From DATBAX01 sp963762965 (lineage in GTDB: Bacteria > Acidobacteriota > Terriglobia > Terriglobales > Acidobacteriaceae): 64,000 bases of DNA. The DNA is taken from assembly GCA_963762965.1 (NCBI GenBank), contig CAVXME010000001.1:1488001-1552000 (forward strand). Direction: 5' to 3'. A program made the translations under genes and the position numbers. The first letter of the stretch is position 1, and the number at the start of each line of letters is the position of its first letter. The notes below the pieces were generated by a model that ran no database searches, was not told the origin of the DNA, and saw only the letters and a program-made list of their open reading frames with translations. Positions 51,001 through 64,000 of this stretch are shown piece by piece.

Positions 51001-54000
51001 GCCGTAGTGGCAGTTTGCTGCGCCATCTGGGCCTTGTTGCCGGCGTCAATTGCGTGCTGATCGGCTTCGTTGGCCTTTGCGGAAGCCATCTGAATTCCAG
51101 CCTGGGCGCGGGCGTCGACGTCCTTGATCTGCTTGCTGTTGGATGCAGTGAGCTCATCGAGCTCGTTGACGCGGTCCTGAATGGGCTGTACCTGGCGTTG
51201 TACATACTTCTTGCGGGCAAACGGATTCACTTTGCCCCAGAAGCCTTCGTGGGTCATGGGCTGCAAGGGTTGTTTGCCTGTGGCATTGGTTGACGACGCG
51301 GCCGGTGCCGCAGCCTGATCGGTTGCGGTCTGCGCGAAGGCCGGCAATCCAAGAATGAGGGCTGCGAGCAAAGTTACGATTACACGATTCTTCATTTCGA
51401 CTTCCTCCAAATGGGGGAGCGTTTGGGGCTCCGCTCCAGCACGCCGTTCGGGGCGTGATGCGTGATTTTTGTCGCGTCCCCTGAAAAGGGATAAATCTAA
51501 GCAAGCCTTTGATGCGTTGCCTGGCCAACGCTGACGCTTACGCTGGCCAAAAACCTGAAAAAACGGTGCTGGTTACGCTGGCACCTGTACTCCTGTATTA
51601 CAGTTGCAATGCCAAACTCGGCCGGAAGCTAACTCGTTAGTTTCCAATAACATTGTAGACCTGCGGAGGCAAGGACGACGGTAGAAATTCTTCGCGGAGG
51701 GTAATTTTGGCGATGCCGGTATAAAAAGTGCGTGGATGGCAAGAATCGGTTAAATCGGCAATTTTCAGGGCGTTTGGGCGGAAATGCCTTCGCCGCGCGG
51801 TTCGGATTGGGCACCCCGTTGACGGTCAACCGTTTTCCAAAATCATTTTTTGTTCGTGGCCACTGAAAGCGTTGCCCTGATGAGATTTTGTCGAACCGCG
51901 TCGGAAGCCAAGGCGACTTATTTGCCGCAATATTTTTCGTACTGTTCGTAGATATAGTTGTCGGTCATGCCGGCGATGTAATCACAGACCACGCGTGGCA
52001 AGGGCTCTTGCTGCGCTTTTTCTTGATAGCTGGACGGCAAGCTTTCCGGTTTAGCCATCCAGAACTCGAAGAGCTCGCTAATGACGCGCTCGGCGTCGAC
52101 TTTTTCCGGGGCCAGTGTCTGGTTGTAGTACAGAGTGCGATAGAGGAATTCTTTGGCCTGGCGTCGCTCAAGCTCGACTTCAGGACTCAGGGTGACAATC
52201 CGCGCGAGATTAGCGCGCACGTCTTCCAATGTCTTGATTCCTGCCTGCTTGATCTGTTCTTCGCTGTTGCGGATCAAATCCCCAACCAGGCGATCGAGCA
52301 TTTTCTTGACTGCTTCATTGAATTTCAATTTTTCGATGGCGTCAGGATAAGTTTGCTCGACTTCGCGGTAGAACCTTTCGAAGATGGGCACTCCCCCACG
52401 TATTTCGTTCAGAGTGAGCAAGTGAGCTTCGTACCCGTCATCGAGATCGGCGGTGTTGTAGGCGATTTCGTCGGCCACGTCGATGAGCTGGGCTTCGAGC
52501 GGCGGACGCTGGTCGAGCAGGTATTCGGCGAGCTCGGGAAACTGGGCGGAAGAATAATCGTGCGAGTGCTTGATGATGCCTTCGCGGACTTCGAAGGTCA
52601 GGTTGAGGCCGCGGAAGGCTGCGTAGCGCATTTCGAAATCTTCGACGATACGCAGCGCGTGCAGATTGTGGTCGAAGAAAAATCCGTGCTCGCGCATGGC
52701 CGTATCGAGCGCTTTTTCGCCGGCGTGCCCAAACGGGGGATGGCCCACATCGTGGACCAGGGCCAGCGCTTCGACCAGATCCACGTTCAGGCCGAGCTGG
52801 GCGGCGATGGTGCGGGCGATCTGAGCAACTTCAATGGTGTGGGTGAGGCGATTGCGGAAGTGGTCGGAATAACGGCGGGTGAAGACCTGGGTCTTGGCTT
52901 CCAGCCGGCGAAATGCCCGGGCATGGATGACGCGGTCGCGATCGCGCTGAAAATCATTGCGGTAAGGATGCGCGGGCTCGGGATAACGGCGTCCGCGGGA
53001 TTGTTCCACCCGCACCGCGTAGTCGGCCAACATGTGGCAAGAATAACAGCAGCAGCACAAAAAGCTCCCAGCTCCTAGCTAAACCATGTTTGGCCAGAAG
53101 CTAGTAGCTAGAAGCTGAATTTTATTTCTGCTCGGGGTCTTCTTTGGCGAGCTTGACTTTGGCGGATTCCAGTTTCTTCTGCACTCTGGCCACATCGTCA
53201 GTGTCCACTTCCGCGGCGACCGTCTTGTTCCATTCTTCCAGGGCACGTTCCCAGTGCGCGGCGGCCAACTTCAAGTGCCCGGTCTTCATGTACAGGTCGC
53301 CGAGGTGGTCCTGCACCGTGGGATCGGCCCCCATGCGCTGCGAGGCCGCTTTGGTCAGGTTATCCTCCGCCTGGTCGTACTTGCCCAGCTTGAAGTAAGC
53401 CCAGCCCAGGGAGTCGAGATAAGCTCCGTTCGCGGGCTCAATGTCCACCGCTCGCTTAATCAAAGCCAGCGCCTCCTCGAGTTTGACTCCGCGATCGGCA
53501 AGCATGTATCCGAGATAGTTCAAGGTCATGGCATTGTCGGGATCGCTGACTAGAACCTTGCGGAACTGCTCTTCTGCCAAGTCGTATTTCTTTTGGCGTT
53601 CGAAATCCGCGCCGCGCTGGAAATCAACGAACTGTTTATCTTCCGGCTTGGTGGACAGTTTGTCGGCTTGATCAAGGGCCGCATCGGCCTCCGGCCAGCG
53701 CTTCAGGCGGGCATACATCTGACAAAGCGAAATGTAAACTTCGCGGTCGTCGGGCGAACCATTCAGCAACGAACGCACCTGCTTGAGGGCGGCGTCAGGC
53801 TGGCCGGTGTCGGCCAACTGAGATGCATATACCATTTGCAGGCCGCGGTCCTTGGGCAACTTCTGCACCGCTTCCCTGGCGGCGTCGGTGGCTTGCGACC
53901 ATTGCTTGGCTTCGCGGTAGGTATCGATAATCTGCTGGTAGCCGCGCTCCGCGTTGTCATCGCCCATGGCCAGCATCTTGCGGAAAGTTTCAATCGCCAG

Positions 54001-57000
54001 TGGGTCGTTGTTGTTGTCGCGGTAAACCGTACCCAGCCGCTCCAGAAATACAGTCCGGTTATTTTTCTCGCTCTGGCTGTAATTGTTGTCCGCTTTGGCG
54101 GTCTTCTTCAGCAGGTCCTGAAGCACCTGGATGGCATCATCGTAGCGGCCCTGCGCTTGATAGACGGCGGCGATGTTGTAGGGAACTTCCATCGAATCCG
54201 GCACCATGGACTCGGCCTTTTTAAGAGAATCCAGCGCATCGTCGAATTTGCCACTGCGGCGGTAAATTTCCGCCATGCGGATGTAGGTTTCCGCGTCCTC
54301 GGGATTGGCGTCGGCAATGATCTTGTATTGCTCGAGCGCGGCATCGGTCTGGCCGTCGTTCAAAAGGTTCTGGGCCAGGCCGCGGATGGCATCAAGATTG
54401 TCGCGATCCAGCAGAATCGCCCGTTTGTAGGAGTCAATGGCCTTCTTGTATTGCTTCTGTTGCTCGTAGGTGTAACCCAGCGCGGAATACAGCTTGGCGG
54501 AGCGGGCTGCGTCGGGTACAGCGCTCAGGGTTTCGACGGCGCGGTTGGTGTCGCCCTCCTCGCTGTACAGGATGGCCAGAGTGGTGACGGCCTCTTCGGA
54601 AGTTGGATCCAACTTGACCGCAGTCTTGAATTCGCCTTCCGCTTTCTGGAGATCGTTGTTCAAGCGGTAAAGACGGCCCAGCAGCAGATGGTCATCCACA
54701 CTATCGGGTTCGAGTTTGATGATCTGCTCGTACTGTTCGGTGGCCAGCTTGAGAATATTGTCGGAACCGTGTCCGGATTCGACATCGCCTAGAGACCGCA
54801 AATAGATGCTGCCCAGCAATTTGTGAGCTGCAAGATTGGTTGGGTCGCGCTTGATAATGTCCTGGGCTTCGAGCACTGCGTCGCGAATGCGTCCGGTCTT
54901 GGCATAGAGTTCGGCAAGGCCAGAGGTGAGGTACTCGGAAGTGGGATCGGCATCAATGGCGGCGCGGTATTCCTCAATCGCCTTGGTGGCCAGGTCGCTG
55001 CGTCCGTAAACCGCTACCTGCTCCTCGTACATGTGGGCGAGCGCGTAATGATAGTAGGCAGCCCCCCGGTCGACTTTCTGGGGCGCGGGTTGAGCTGCGG
55101 GCTTGGAGTCAGAGGACGCCCCAGTCGGCTGGGCGCAAACGGTTGCCGTCGCCAGAAAAACAAAAAAATAGCCATGAACTCTTTTCATCAAGGACCTTCG
55201 AACTCCCAAAATCATAGCGATTGGATGCCGCACCTCGGCCAGTGGGTGCTCAGATTATTGTAAACCTTTGTAGTGGAAGGCCGTGTAAAAGAGGTGTGAA
55301 ACCAGAGTAACCAAAGACCTATAGACAGAGTGTCTGGTTGAAAAGGCCGGAACCTGTGTGTTTAACGAAAACCAAGGAAAGTTGGCTTGGCTGAATGCTA
55401 AGTGCTGAGTGCTAAATGCTGATTTCTAGTGCCGGAAGTGCCTGACTCCCGTAAAGATCATCGCCAGTCCCAGCCGGTCTGCCGCTTCGATGACCTCCTG
55501 GTCCCTGACTGAGCCGCCTGGCTGAATGATCGCTGTCGCGCCAACTTTGGCGATCTCTTCCACTCCATCGGGGAAGGGGAAGAATGCATCGGATGCGGCG
55601 ACCGTTCCCTTCAACGGCAGAACAGCCTTCATAGCGCCAATTTTGGCGGAATCCACGCGACTCATCTGGCCGGCGCCCACTCCCACCGTTTGCCCGTCGC
55701 GGGCGTAGAGGATGGCGTTGGATTTGACGTGTTTGCAGACTTTCCACGCGAACAGCAAAGCGCGTTTTTCTTCCGGCGTGGGTGGCCGCTTGGTCACCAC
55801 TTTCAAATCGCTTTCGGTTAGAAGACGAATGTCGGCATCTTGCGCCAGAATTCCTCCCGAAACATTTTTCAGCACCCACCTCTGCGGAGCGTTCGTGATC
55901 TCCACGAGCCGCAGATTTTTCTTGGAAGCAAATTTGGCTTTTGCGGCTTCGTCGAACGACGGCGCCGCGATGACTTCCAAAAAGAGCTTCGCCATCTCTT
56001 CAGCTGCATCGCCATCGATCGGGCGATTCACGCCGATGACGCCACCGAATGCCGACACCGGATCGCATTCGAGGGCCTTCTTGTAGGCCTCGACCAATGT
56101 TTTGGAGGTCGCTGTGCCGCACGGGTTGGTGTGCTTGATGATGGCGCACACTGGCTCGTCGAATTCCTGGGCCAGGTCCCAGGCCGCTTGCAAATCCACA
56201 ATGTTGTTGTAGGAAAGTTCCTTGCCCTGCAACTGCCGCGCATTGGCGACGCCCGTTCCTGAGCCGTCGGAATACATAGCGGCCTTCTGATGAGGGTTCT
56301 CGCCGTAACGCAGGTCCATGATCTTGTTGAAGGAGAACCGCAGCGTCTGCGGGAATCCTGTTTCGCCGTGAAATTCAAAGTGGCCGTTGGCGCTCACACG
56401 TTCGAGCGTGGAGGCGATGGCCGAATCGTAGGCGGCTGTCGTGGCGAAAGCCTTTTGAGCGAGCCGCCACTTGGTTGCTGGCGAGAGTCCGCCGCTTGAT
56501 GCCGACATTTCTTCCGCGATTGCGTTGTAATCCGCGGGGGACGTTACCACTGCCACATCCTGGAAATTCTTTGCCGCCGAGCGGATCATCGAAGGCCCGC
56601 CGATATCGATATTTTCGATCAGTTCTTCAAAATGCACTCCTGGCTTGGCTGCGGTTTTCTCGAATGCATACAGATTCACCACCACCATGTCGATGGCTTG
56701 AATGCCGTGATCAGCAACCGCTGCACGGTGCGCGGAATCCTCGCGCCGGTGCAGGATGCCGCCATGCACTTTGGGATGCAGGGTCTTTACCCGGCCATCG
56801 AGCATTTCGGGAAAGCCAGTGAGCTCGGAGATGTCTTTTACCGTAATTCCGGAATCGCGCAACAGCTTGGCCGTGCCACCCGTCGAGATGAGTTCCACGC
56901 CCATCCCGGAAAGCTTGCGGGCAAATTCGACGAGGCCTGTTTTATCGGTGACGCTCAGGATGGCACGCTGGATCTTGGACATTAAAAAGCCTCGGGTAGA

Positions 57001-60000
57001 TAGAATCATCCGCCAGAATAGGCAGCGATAAATTCTATCAGCCGCGAGTGGTTAGCTGTTAGTGCGCTGAGATTTGGAGGGGCTGAGTTGAAATATCTTC
57101 AATGTCATGCTGAGCGAAGGAGTCGAAGCACCCCTATAGTTCCGCGGCTGCGTGTTGATGGTAGGGGTCCTTCGACTGCGTTGTCGTCCGCTTTGCGGAT
57201 GACAGCTTCGCTCAGGATGACACTTAGACTATTTGATGCGTGGCCAACGACCAAGGACGAACGACCAACGACTGGTCTTAGACCTTCGCCTTCGCTTTCA
57301 ACCTCACCTGGCCGCCTTCCATCTCCACGGAATATTCCACGGCCTGGCAGCCGTACTGTTTGCGGATCTGGTCGGTCTTTTTCTGCACAAAGGATGAAAA
57401 GCTCTCCATGTTTCCGGAGACAGTTTCCCCGGCGTTCTTTTTTGCTTCGGTGAGAGCTTTGTAGAGGGTGGCAACTTTGTCCTGCTCGGCGCTCGCGTCT
57501 GAGCACTCGATTCTCAACGACTGCTTGGCGGGTGCGGCCGCGGCTCCCGCCGCAGCGTGTCCCACACCATAGACTTTGTGTTCGGGTTCGTGTTCTTCGA
57601 CACGCACGCCCTGGACAGAGAGCAACGCATCTTGCGGACGGCGATAGCCTTCCTCGCGGATGCGGCCTTTCTTGCGCCAAAGGTCGCTATAAACCGCGTA
57701 ACGCTGTGCCATTTCGTTGTAGCGGAAGCGTTGGGAAAAACTCATGCGGCCGCCGTCGCTAAACTTGCGCAGCAGGCTCAACACTTTCCACTCAATGTCG
57801 GTAGGAGGCCGCTTGGTCGGGTTGCTGAAATAGACTTCGTACTCGATTTTCAGCCGCCGCAATTGCGACTCAAGCACTGTCAATTCTTCGTCGATGGTCA
57901 CCGAGAATTCTCCCAGTCCCAGTTTAAGAGGTCTTCGGTAATCGGGCGAGGTACCCGTTGGGCACGGGAGGGATGGAACGAAAGTACCCAAGGCAGCTTT
58001 CAGCTATCAGCCGTCAGCTTTCAGCAAAACCGCGATTGGCAGCATCAAGCCTGCGGTAGGAGGGACGGCCTTAAGTCTCAAAGCATTGGGTGGGGAAGAT
58101 TTAGCTGATAGCTGACGGCTGAGAGCTGACAGCTTCACTTCGCATTCGACGACATCTTCTTGACCATCGCCAGCACCAGCTTGCGATCGCTGTCGTTCAG
58201 GCTGACGGAGTAGCGGCGTATCTGACTCAGGAAGCGGACTTCATCGTCGGAAAGCTGCGGCAGTCCCTTGGAGCCGTTGCTGTGGCCGGGCTCGGAAAAA
58301 AACTGCGAGAGCGGAAGTTCCATGGCGCCGGCAATTTTCGAGAGCGTGTCGAGAGAAGGAATGGTGTGTCCGTTCTCCACCCGGGACAGATAGCAGCGCA
58401 GCAGACCGGTTCGCTTTTCAATGTCGCCCTGCGACATGCCTCTTTGCAATCTGTAGTCGCGAATCGTCTGGCCGATATTTTGTGAAAAAGCTACCAATGA
58501 AATCTCCGAGGTTGGACTGCATAGTAACCAGATTGGTACCGTCTGGCAAGTGAAAATTCACGATATAAAAATTTCGTGCCGAGTCTCGTGTCCAGTAACG
58601 ACCAGAACGACCAGTAACGACCAGTAACGACCAGTAACGTACTCACCTCACAGATCGCAACCGGAGCTATCGATTTTTGGAACCAGTAATTTAGCTACAA
58701 TCCCAGTTCCATATACAACGCACCCGCAATCGGATTCAGACGGTACGGAACAATCTCGCGGAACCCGAATCTGCGATACATGGCCACCGCATTCTTCATG
58801 ATCGGCTCGACCGTGTCCAGACGCATGCGCGCGTAGCCGATCCGGCGTGCTTCGGCAATGACAGCGGCGACCAGCGCGAGGCCCACACCTTTTCCGCGGA
58901 ATTGCGGACGCAAGTATAACCGCTTCATTTCGCAGATGTTCGGCTCTAAGCGATGTAACGCCACACATCCGGCTAACTGATCCTCGTAATGTGCAAGCAA
59001 CAACCGGCCGTCAGGGGGCGCGTAGTCTCCCGGAAGTCCAGCAAGTTCCTGATCGAAGTTCTGGAAGCAAAGACTGAAGCCGAGAGATTCGGCGTACTCG
59101 AGGAAAAGCTCATGTACCTGCGCCATCTGAGCCGGAGACTCAGCCGGCAAAATCGCCAGCCCGGGGATGGCAGGAGTTACCCCATCAGCATGCCGCCGTT
59201 TACGTTCAGGACATGGCCCGTGATATACGAAGCTTCGTCTGAGGCGAGGAAAGCGACGGCACTGGCAACATCTTCGGACGTACCAATGCGCGCCAGCGGA
59301 ATCATCTTCAGCGCATTTTGTTTGAAGTCATCACTGAGGCCCGAGGTCATGGCCGTTTCGATGAACCCTGGGGCCACGGCATTGCAGGTAATGTTACGCG
59401 AGCCCACTTCGCGGGCGATTGCCATGGTCAATCCAATCAGGCCGGCCTTCGACGCTGCGTAATTCGCCTGCCCCGCCTGCCCCATCTGCCCAAAAATCGA
59501 AGTGATGTTGATAATGCGTCCCCAGCGCTGCTTGAGCATGGAACTCATCACCTGTTGAATGCAGAGATACGCGGAGGTGAGATTGGTGTTGAGCACGGAA
59601 TCCCAATCGGCTCGCTTCATGCGCATTACCAGTTGATCGCGAGTGATTCCGGCGTTGTTCACCAGGATGTCGATCTTGCCGAGTTGTCCGAGCGCCGTCT
59701 TGAATGTGGCTTTCACCTGTTCTTCATCGCCGACATCCAGCGCGAACGCTGTAGCTTTTCCACCGCCGGCAGCGATTTCCCGTACCAGTTCATCCAGCTT
59801 CTCCTGATTTCGTGCCGCGACCGCCACCGTGGCGCCCGCTTGTGCCAACTTTAGAGCGCAGGTGCGGCCAATCCCCTGCGACGCGCCCGTGACCAGCGCT
59901 ACCCGACCTGCGAGCGTCATGCTGTTCTCCTTGTCATGGAAAGCGGAATTATAACTGGATTAAAGACACTATTCGGACCGCGCAAATTACTTGGTTCCGT

Positions 60001-63000
60001 TGGGATACACCAGAATCTTGCTGGCTTCGCCGGTTTTCAGCCGGTCCATGGCCTTGGAAAAATCTTTCATCGCCATGCGGTCGGTGATGACGGGATGCAG
60101 ATCGAGCTTGCCGTTCTTAAGCAACGCCGTCATTTGATACCAGGTCTGATACATGCGGCGTCCGTTGATGCCCTGCACCGTGATGCCCTTGAAAATAATG
60201 TCTTCGGAGAAATTGAGAGAAATAGGTTTGGAAGTCAAGCCGAGAAGGGAAATGCGCCCGCCACTGCGCACGATGTTGAAGGCGGTTCGTATGGCGTCGG
60301 GATGCCCGGCCATTTCCAGTACGACATCTACCCCAAGGCCGTCCGTTTGTTTCATCACGATGGCGCGAGCGTCTTCCTTCGACGGATCGATGACGAAGTC
60401 CGCCTTCATTTCTTTCGCCAGACGCCGTCTGTGCTCATTCACTTCGATGGCGAAAACCTGTGCCGCCCCGACAGCGCGCGCTACCGCAATCGAGAACAAC
60501 CCGATCGGCCCGCAGCCGGTGATGGCTACAGTTTTCGCTGCGATCTCTCCGGCCAGTACCGAGTGAACTGCATTACCTAGGGGATCGAGGATGGACGCGT
60601 ATTCCTGTGGAATGGCCGGATCGAGTTTCCAAATGTTCGACTCTGGAATGACGACATACTCGGCGAACGCGCCGTTAGAATCGACGCCAATGATTTTAAC
60701 GTTCTGGCAGATATGGGCTTCGCCGGTACGGCACTGCACGCACTTGCCGCAGGCCACGTGCATCTCGGCCGACACGAAGTCGCCTTCCTTGACGCTGGTG
60801 ACTTCGTTGCCGTAAGCCACAACTTCGCCGCAAAATTCGTGTCCGGGAATAAGTGGTGGGTGAATACGTTTCTGCGCCCAGCGGTCCCAGTTGTAGATGT
60901 GCAGATCGGTGCCGCAGATGGACGCAACCTTGACCTTCACAAGGACTTCGGTCGGGCCGTACTCAGGGACCTTGACTTCGCGAATCTCAGCGCCCGGCGC
61001 GGCTTCCGGTTTCACCACCGCCAGCATGGTCTTCGGCATTACACAACCTTAAAGAGTGCAGAATCCAACATAAAACCCCTAATTTTAGCACCGCTGGCGA
61101 ACCGGCGATTACAATCTGCGGATGAAGAAGACGTTGATCAATCAGAAATGGTTGGCAATTCTTTCGGTTTTGGTGATGTTGGCTTCACGCGCCGCGCCGC
61201 AGACAAGACCCGCGTCCTCTGCTGCTCGTCAGGAATTTACTCGCCGATTGGTTGCTGCGGCTGTTGAGAGAACGCACCACTCGGTCCGCTATGTTTCCGC
61301 GTACGTCCGCATTCCTTATCCCGGTGGCGATGTTCCCGCCGACACCGGAGTTTGCACCGACGAAATTATTCGCAGCTATAGGTCTGTGGGAGTCGATCTG
61401 CAGAAAGAAGTCCATGAAGACATGGTGCGAAACTTTTCTGCTTACCCGAACCAGCGGCGCTGGGGCTTGGCGCATCCCGATTCCAACATTGACCATCGCA
61501 GAGTGCCAAACCTGATGATGTTCTTTCAGCGCAATGGAGAGACGCTGCCCATTACCAGCCGCGCCGAAGACTACGCGCCGGGCGATCTCATAACCTGGGA
61601 CCTGGGCCGCGGAGTTCCACACATTGGAATTGTTGTAGACCGCAAACCGCTTCTGAGTAGCCGCTTCATGGTGGTACACAACATTGGCGAAGGGCCCAGG
61701 ATGGAAGACGTACTCTTCAACTGGAAGATCACTGGGCACTATCGCTATTTCGGACCTGGGGATGTTCACCTGGGTCATTGAAAAGGAATTTCGATCTTCA
61801 CGGTCGCCTCGAATCGAACGCTCACCACGCAGAATTGTGTTGACATCACGGACAATAGATCGCAATATCTTGTGGTAGCAACGTTGCTTCTACTAGAAAT
61901 GGGGCGACGGTTTTGGATTCAGGCCCTGCGGTACGAAATGCAAGGGAAAAATAGTCCAGGAGGAATTTCATGCCAGCAAAGAAAAAGGCAGCGAAAAAGA
62001 AAAAGAAACATTAATCGCAAGCGAGGAAGTTTCTCGCGAACCGAAGTTCTGTGGCCTCTCGAGAGAAGCACCTCTCGAGGGGTTTTTTGTTGCCCAATCC
62101 AATTGATCGTGCTAGAAACTCGAGTAGAGAAGTTCATTCTTCTCCGCGTCAGGCGCCCTTTCCAAAATGCTGATGAGCCCCCGCAACCAAGCCACGGCGA
62201 AATCCTCCCGGACGAAGACCAAGACCAGCGACGTGCTGATTCCGGACAAACTTTATTTCCGCATCGGCGAAGTCTCCCGCCTCTGCCACTTGCCGGCCTA
62301 CGTGCTGCGCTTCTGGGAAACGGAATTCCCTCAGCTCAAACCGGTGAAGAGCAGCACCGGCCAACGCATGTACCGCCGCAAGGACGTGGAGAACGTTCTC
62401 CACATCAAGCGGCTGCTCTATGAGGAAGGCTTCACCATTGCCGGAGCGCGGCAGCATCTGCGCGCGGAAGTGAAAACCGACAAGTCGCAGGCGCCGCTGC
62501 CTTTTCCCGCGCCGTCCGCCGCCAACATCAAACATATTCGCCAGGGATTGCATGAAATCCTGACTATGCTCTCTGCCCGGCGATGAATTAGGCTCTAGGC
62601 GCTGGGGGTTAGGCGCTAGGACTGAAACCTTTTTCCGTTCTCAAGGACTAGAGCCCAACGCCTAGAGCCCGGGGCCCGAACTGATGAACCCGCTCAAGTT
62701 CAAAGTGAAGATAGAGGGAAAAGAAGCTGGCGTGGTCGCCGCCATCACTCCACCCTTTGATGTTGTCGAAGCTTTTGGCACTCGCGGTCGAGTGCCGATA
62801 CGCGGAACCATCAATGGTTTTCCTTTTCGCTCGTCGCTCATGCCCATGGGCGGCTGCCACATGATGCCGGTTCGCAAATCCCTGCGCGATGGAGCGAGAG
62901 TCGCCCCCGGCGACATCGTCAGTGTGGTCATGGAGCGAGATGAAGCTGAACGCACCGTCGCAGCTCCACCTGTCCTGAAAAAAGAACTCGCGAAAAACAA

Positions 63001-64000
63001 GACAGCCCAGGCCAACTGGGACAAGCTTTCTTTTACTGCCAAGAAAGAAATCGCTTCGTCCATCACCGGCGCCAAGCAGGAAGAAACGCGGGCGCGACGC
63101 CTGGCGAAAACCGTGGACATTCTCAAGGCCGGGAAAAAGTGGACCGGCTAATCTCGCAACTGGCGGACGACGTCCGCAATATTGTTTTCCTGAAATAATC
63201 GGATGCCCGCAATTCCTGCCGCTCCTGCATCCACACAAGCGCGGGCATTCTCGATGGTGATGCCGCCCAACGCAAGTACCGGTATTTTCTGCTGACAGAT
63301 GTGGCCTAAAAGATCGACACCGGTGGGTCGGTCTCCCGCATTCCCATTCTTCTCGAACACCGGCCCAAACACGCAGAAGCTGGCGCCGTCTGCCTTTGCG
63401 CGCTTCACATCGACAGAGTCATGGCAGGAAACTCCAATCATCGGGATCCGACCCGTCCAGATCGAGCGCACCTCGCGTGGAGAAATGTCATTCGAGCGCA
63501 GATGAACTCCAGTCGCACCAGAAGCCAAGGCCACGTCAGTACGGGAATTCACCAGCAGGCGGGTTACCGAAGAAGTTTCTTGAATTGCTCGCTGCGCATC
63601 GCGCGCCAACTGTTCCAGCTCTCTAGCCGAAAGATCTTTCTCCCGCAGCTGAATGAAATCGACGCCGCAATCAGCCGCTTCCCCAATCTTGTCGAGCAGA
63701 AGGCGTTGGCGAGCCGCCTCATCGCCGGGAAACTGCCTGCGATCGGTAATGTAATAGAGAAGCAAGCCGTCAGAATTCAGGGTCGTCGGATTCAGCGACT
63801 ACGGGTTCGTTTTCGCGATCTCGGGCACCACTTCTCCGGCTCGCTTGGGCTCCGCGCCGAGGTGATAGTTGGTGAGTCCGTCGCGCAGGAATTCGAATCC
63901 TTCTTCCGGCGAATCCACGATTTTGAAAAGCTCGAGATCTTTTGCCGCGATCGTGCCCGTATCCACCATGACTTGGAAGTTGATCAAGCGGTTCCAATAC

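Overview
The window looks like chromosomal DNA of an Acidobacteriota bacterium, probably in or near the Terriglobia. I infer this from recalled family resemblance, not from a search. Supporting points are an RpoB with an eight-cysteine insertion, many secreted TPR, PEGA and low-complexity proteins, an alpha-galactosidase, and moderately high GC. I recognise no rRNA, tRNA, CRISPR array or prophage.

Layout. 1-10.8 kb is the ribosomal/RNA polymerase block: end of rplA, rplJ, rplL, rpoB, rpoC. 10.8-21.3 kb holds a YihY/BrkB membrane protein, pyruvate kinase, an alpha/beta hydrolase, a rhomboid-like protein, an M28 peptidase, a LysW-like zinc-ribbon protein, two small secreted beta-sandwich proteins, a GH27 alpha-galactosidase and a six-domain ribosomal protein S1. 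21.5-22.2 kb is a REP-associated tyrosine transposase (RAYT) flanked by inverted REP hairpins. 22.7-31.1 kb has a HIT protein, ligA, a peroxiredoxin, an alkyladenine glycosylase and panC, followed on the same strand by a frameshifted panB. 32.4-33.9 kb is an accessory patch: an orphan hypothetical, a small zinc-ribbon protein, and an AbrB-type antitoxin whose toxin seems lost. 33.9-44.1 kb has a TPR protein, a deoxynucleoside kinase, a polysaccharide deacetylase, hemL, an OprB-like porin and three secreted proteins of unknown role. 44.4-49.1 kb carries a protein-thiocarboxylate cysteine-synthesis set: a MoeZ-type activating enzyme, a CysO-type carrier, a Mec-type JAMM protease and CysM. A b561-like/YceI pair on the other strand splits this set. 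49.2-64 kb has conserved hypotheticals, an OmpA-like protein, dGTPase, a large TPR protein, purH, an MXAN_5187_C-type protein, XRE and MerR regulators, GNAT, fabG, tdh, DUF1287, YdeI, thiE and the end of a LOG-family gene.

The most striking unexplained structure is a set of about a dozen intergenic arrays of degenerate tandem 7-mers (one of 8-mers, one of 10-mers). Several form two inverted arms. The word differs at each locus but the period is almost always seven. Most arrays sit between two co-oriented genes and touch or nearly touch the upstream stop codon (rpoB/rpoC, panB/panC, cysO/moeZ, cysM/mec, TPR/dgt, purH/TPR, XRE/MXAN, merR/ydeI). A second layer of GTAG-hairpin REPs and TCATCCTGAGC-type repeats is spread through the same intergenic space, and some copies supply the stop codons of genes. 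Four single-base frameshifts in otherwise intact conserved genes suggest either an error-prone assembly or local decay.
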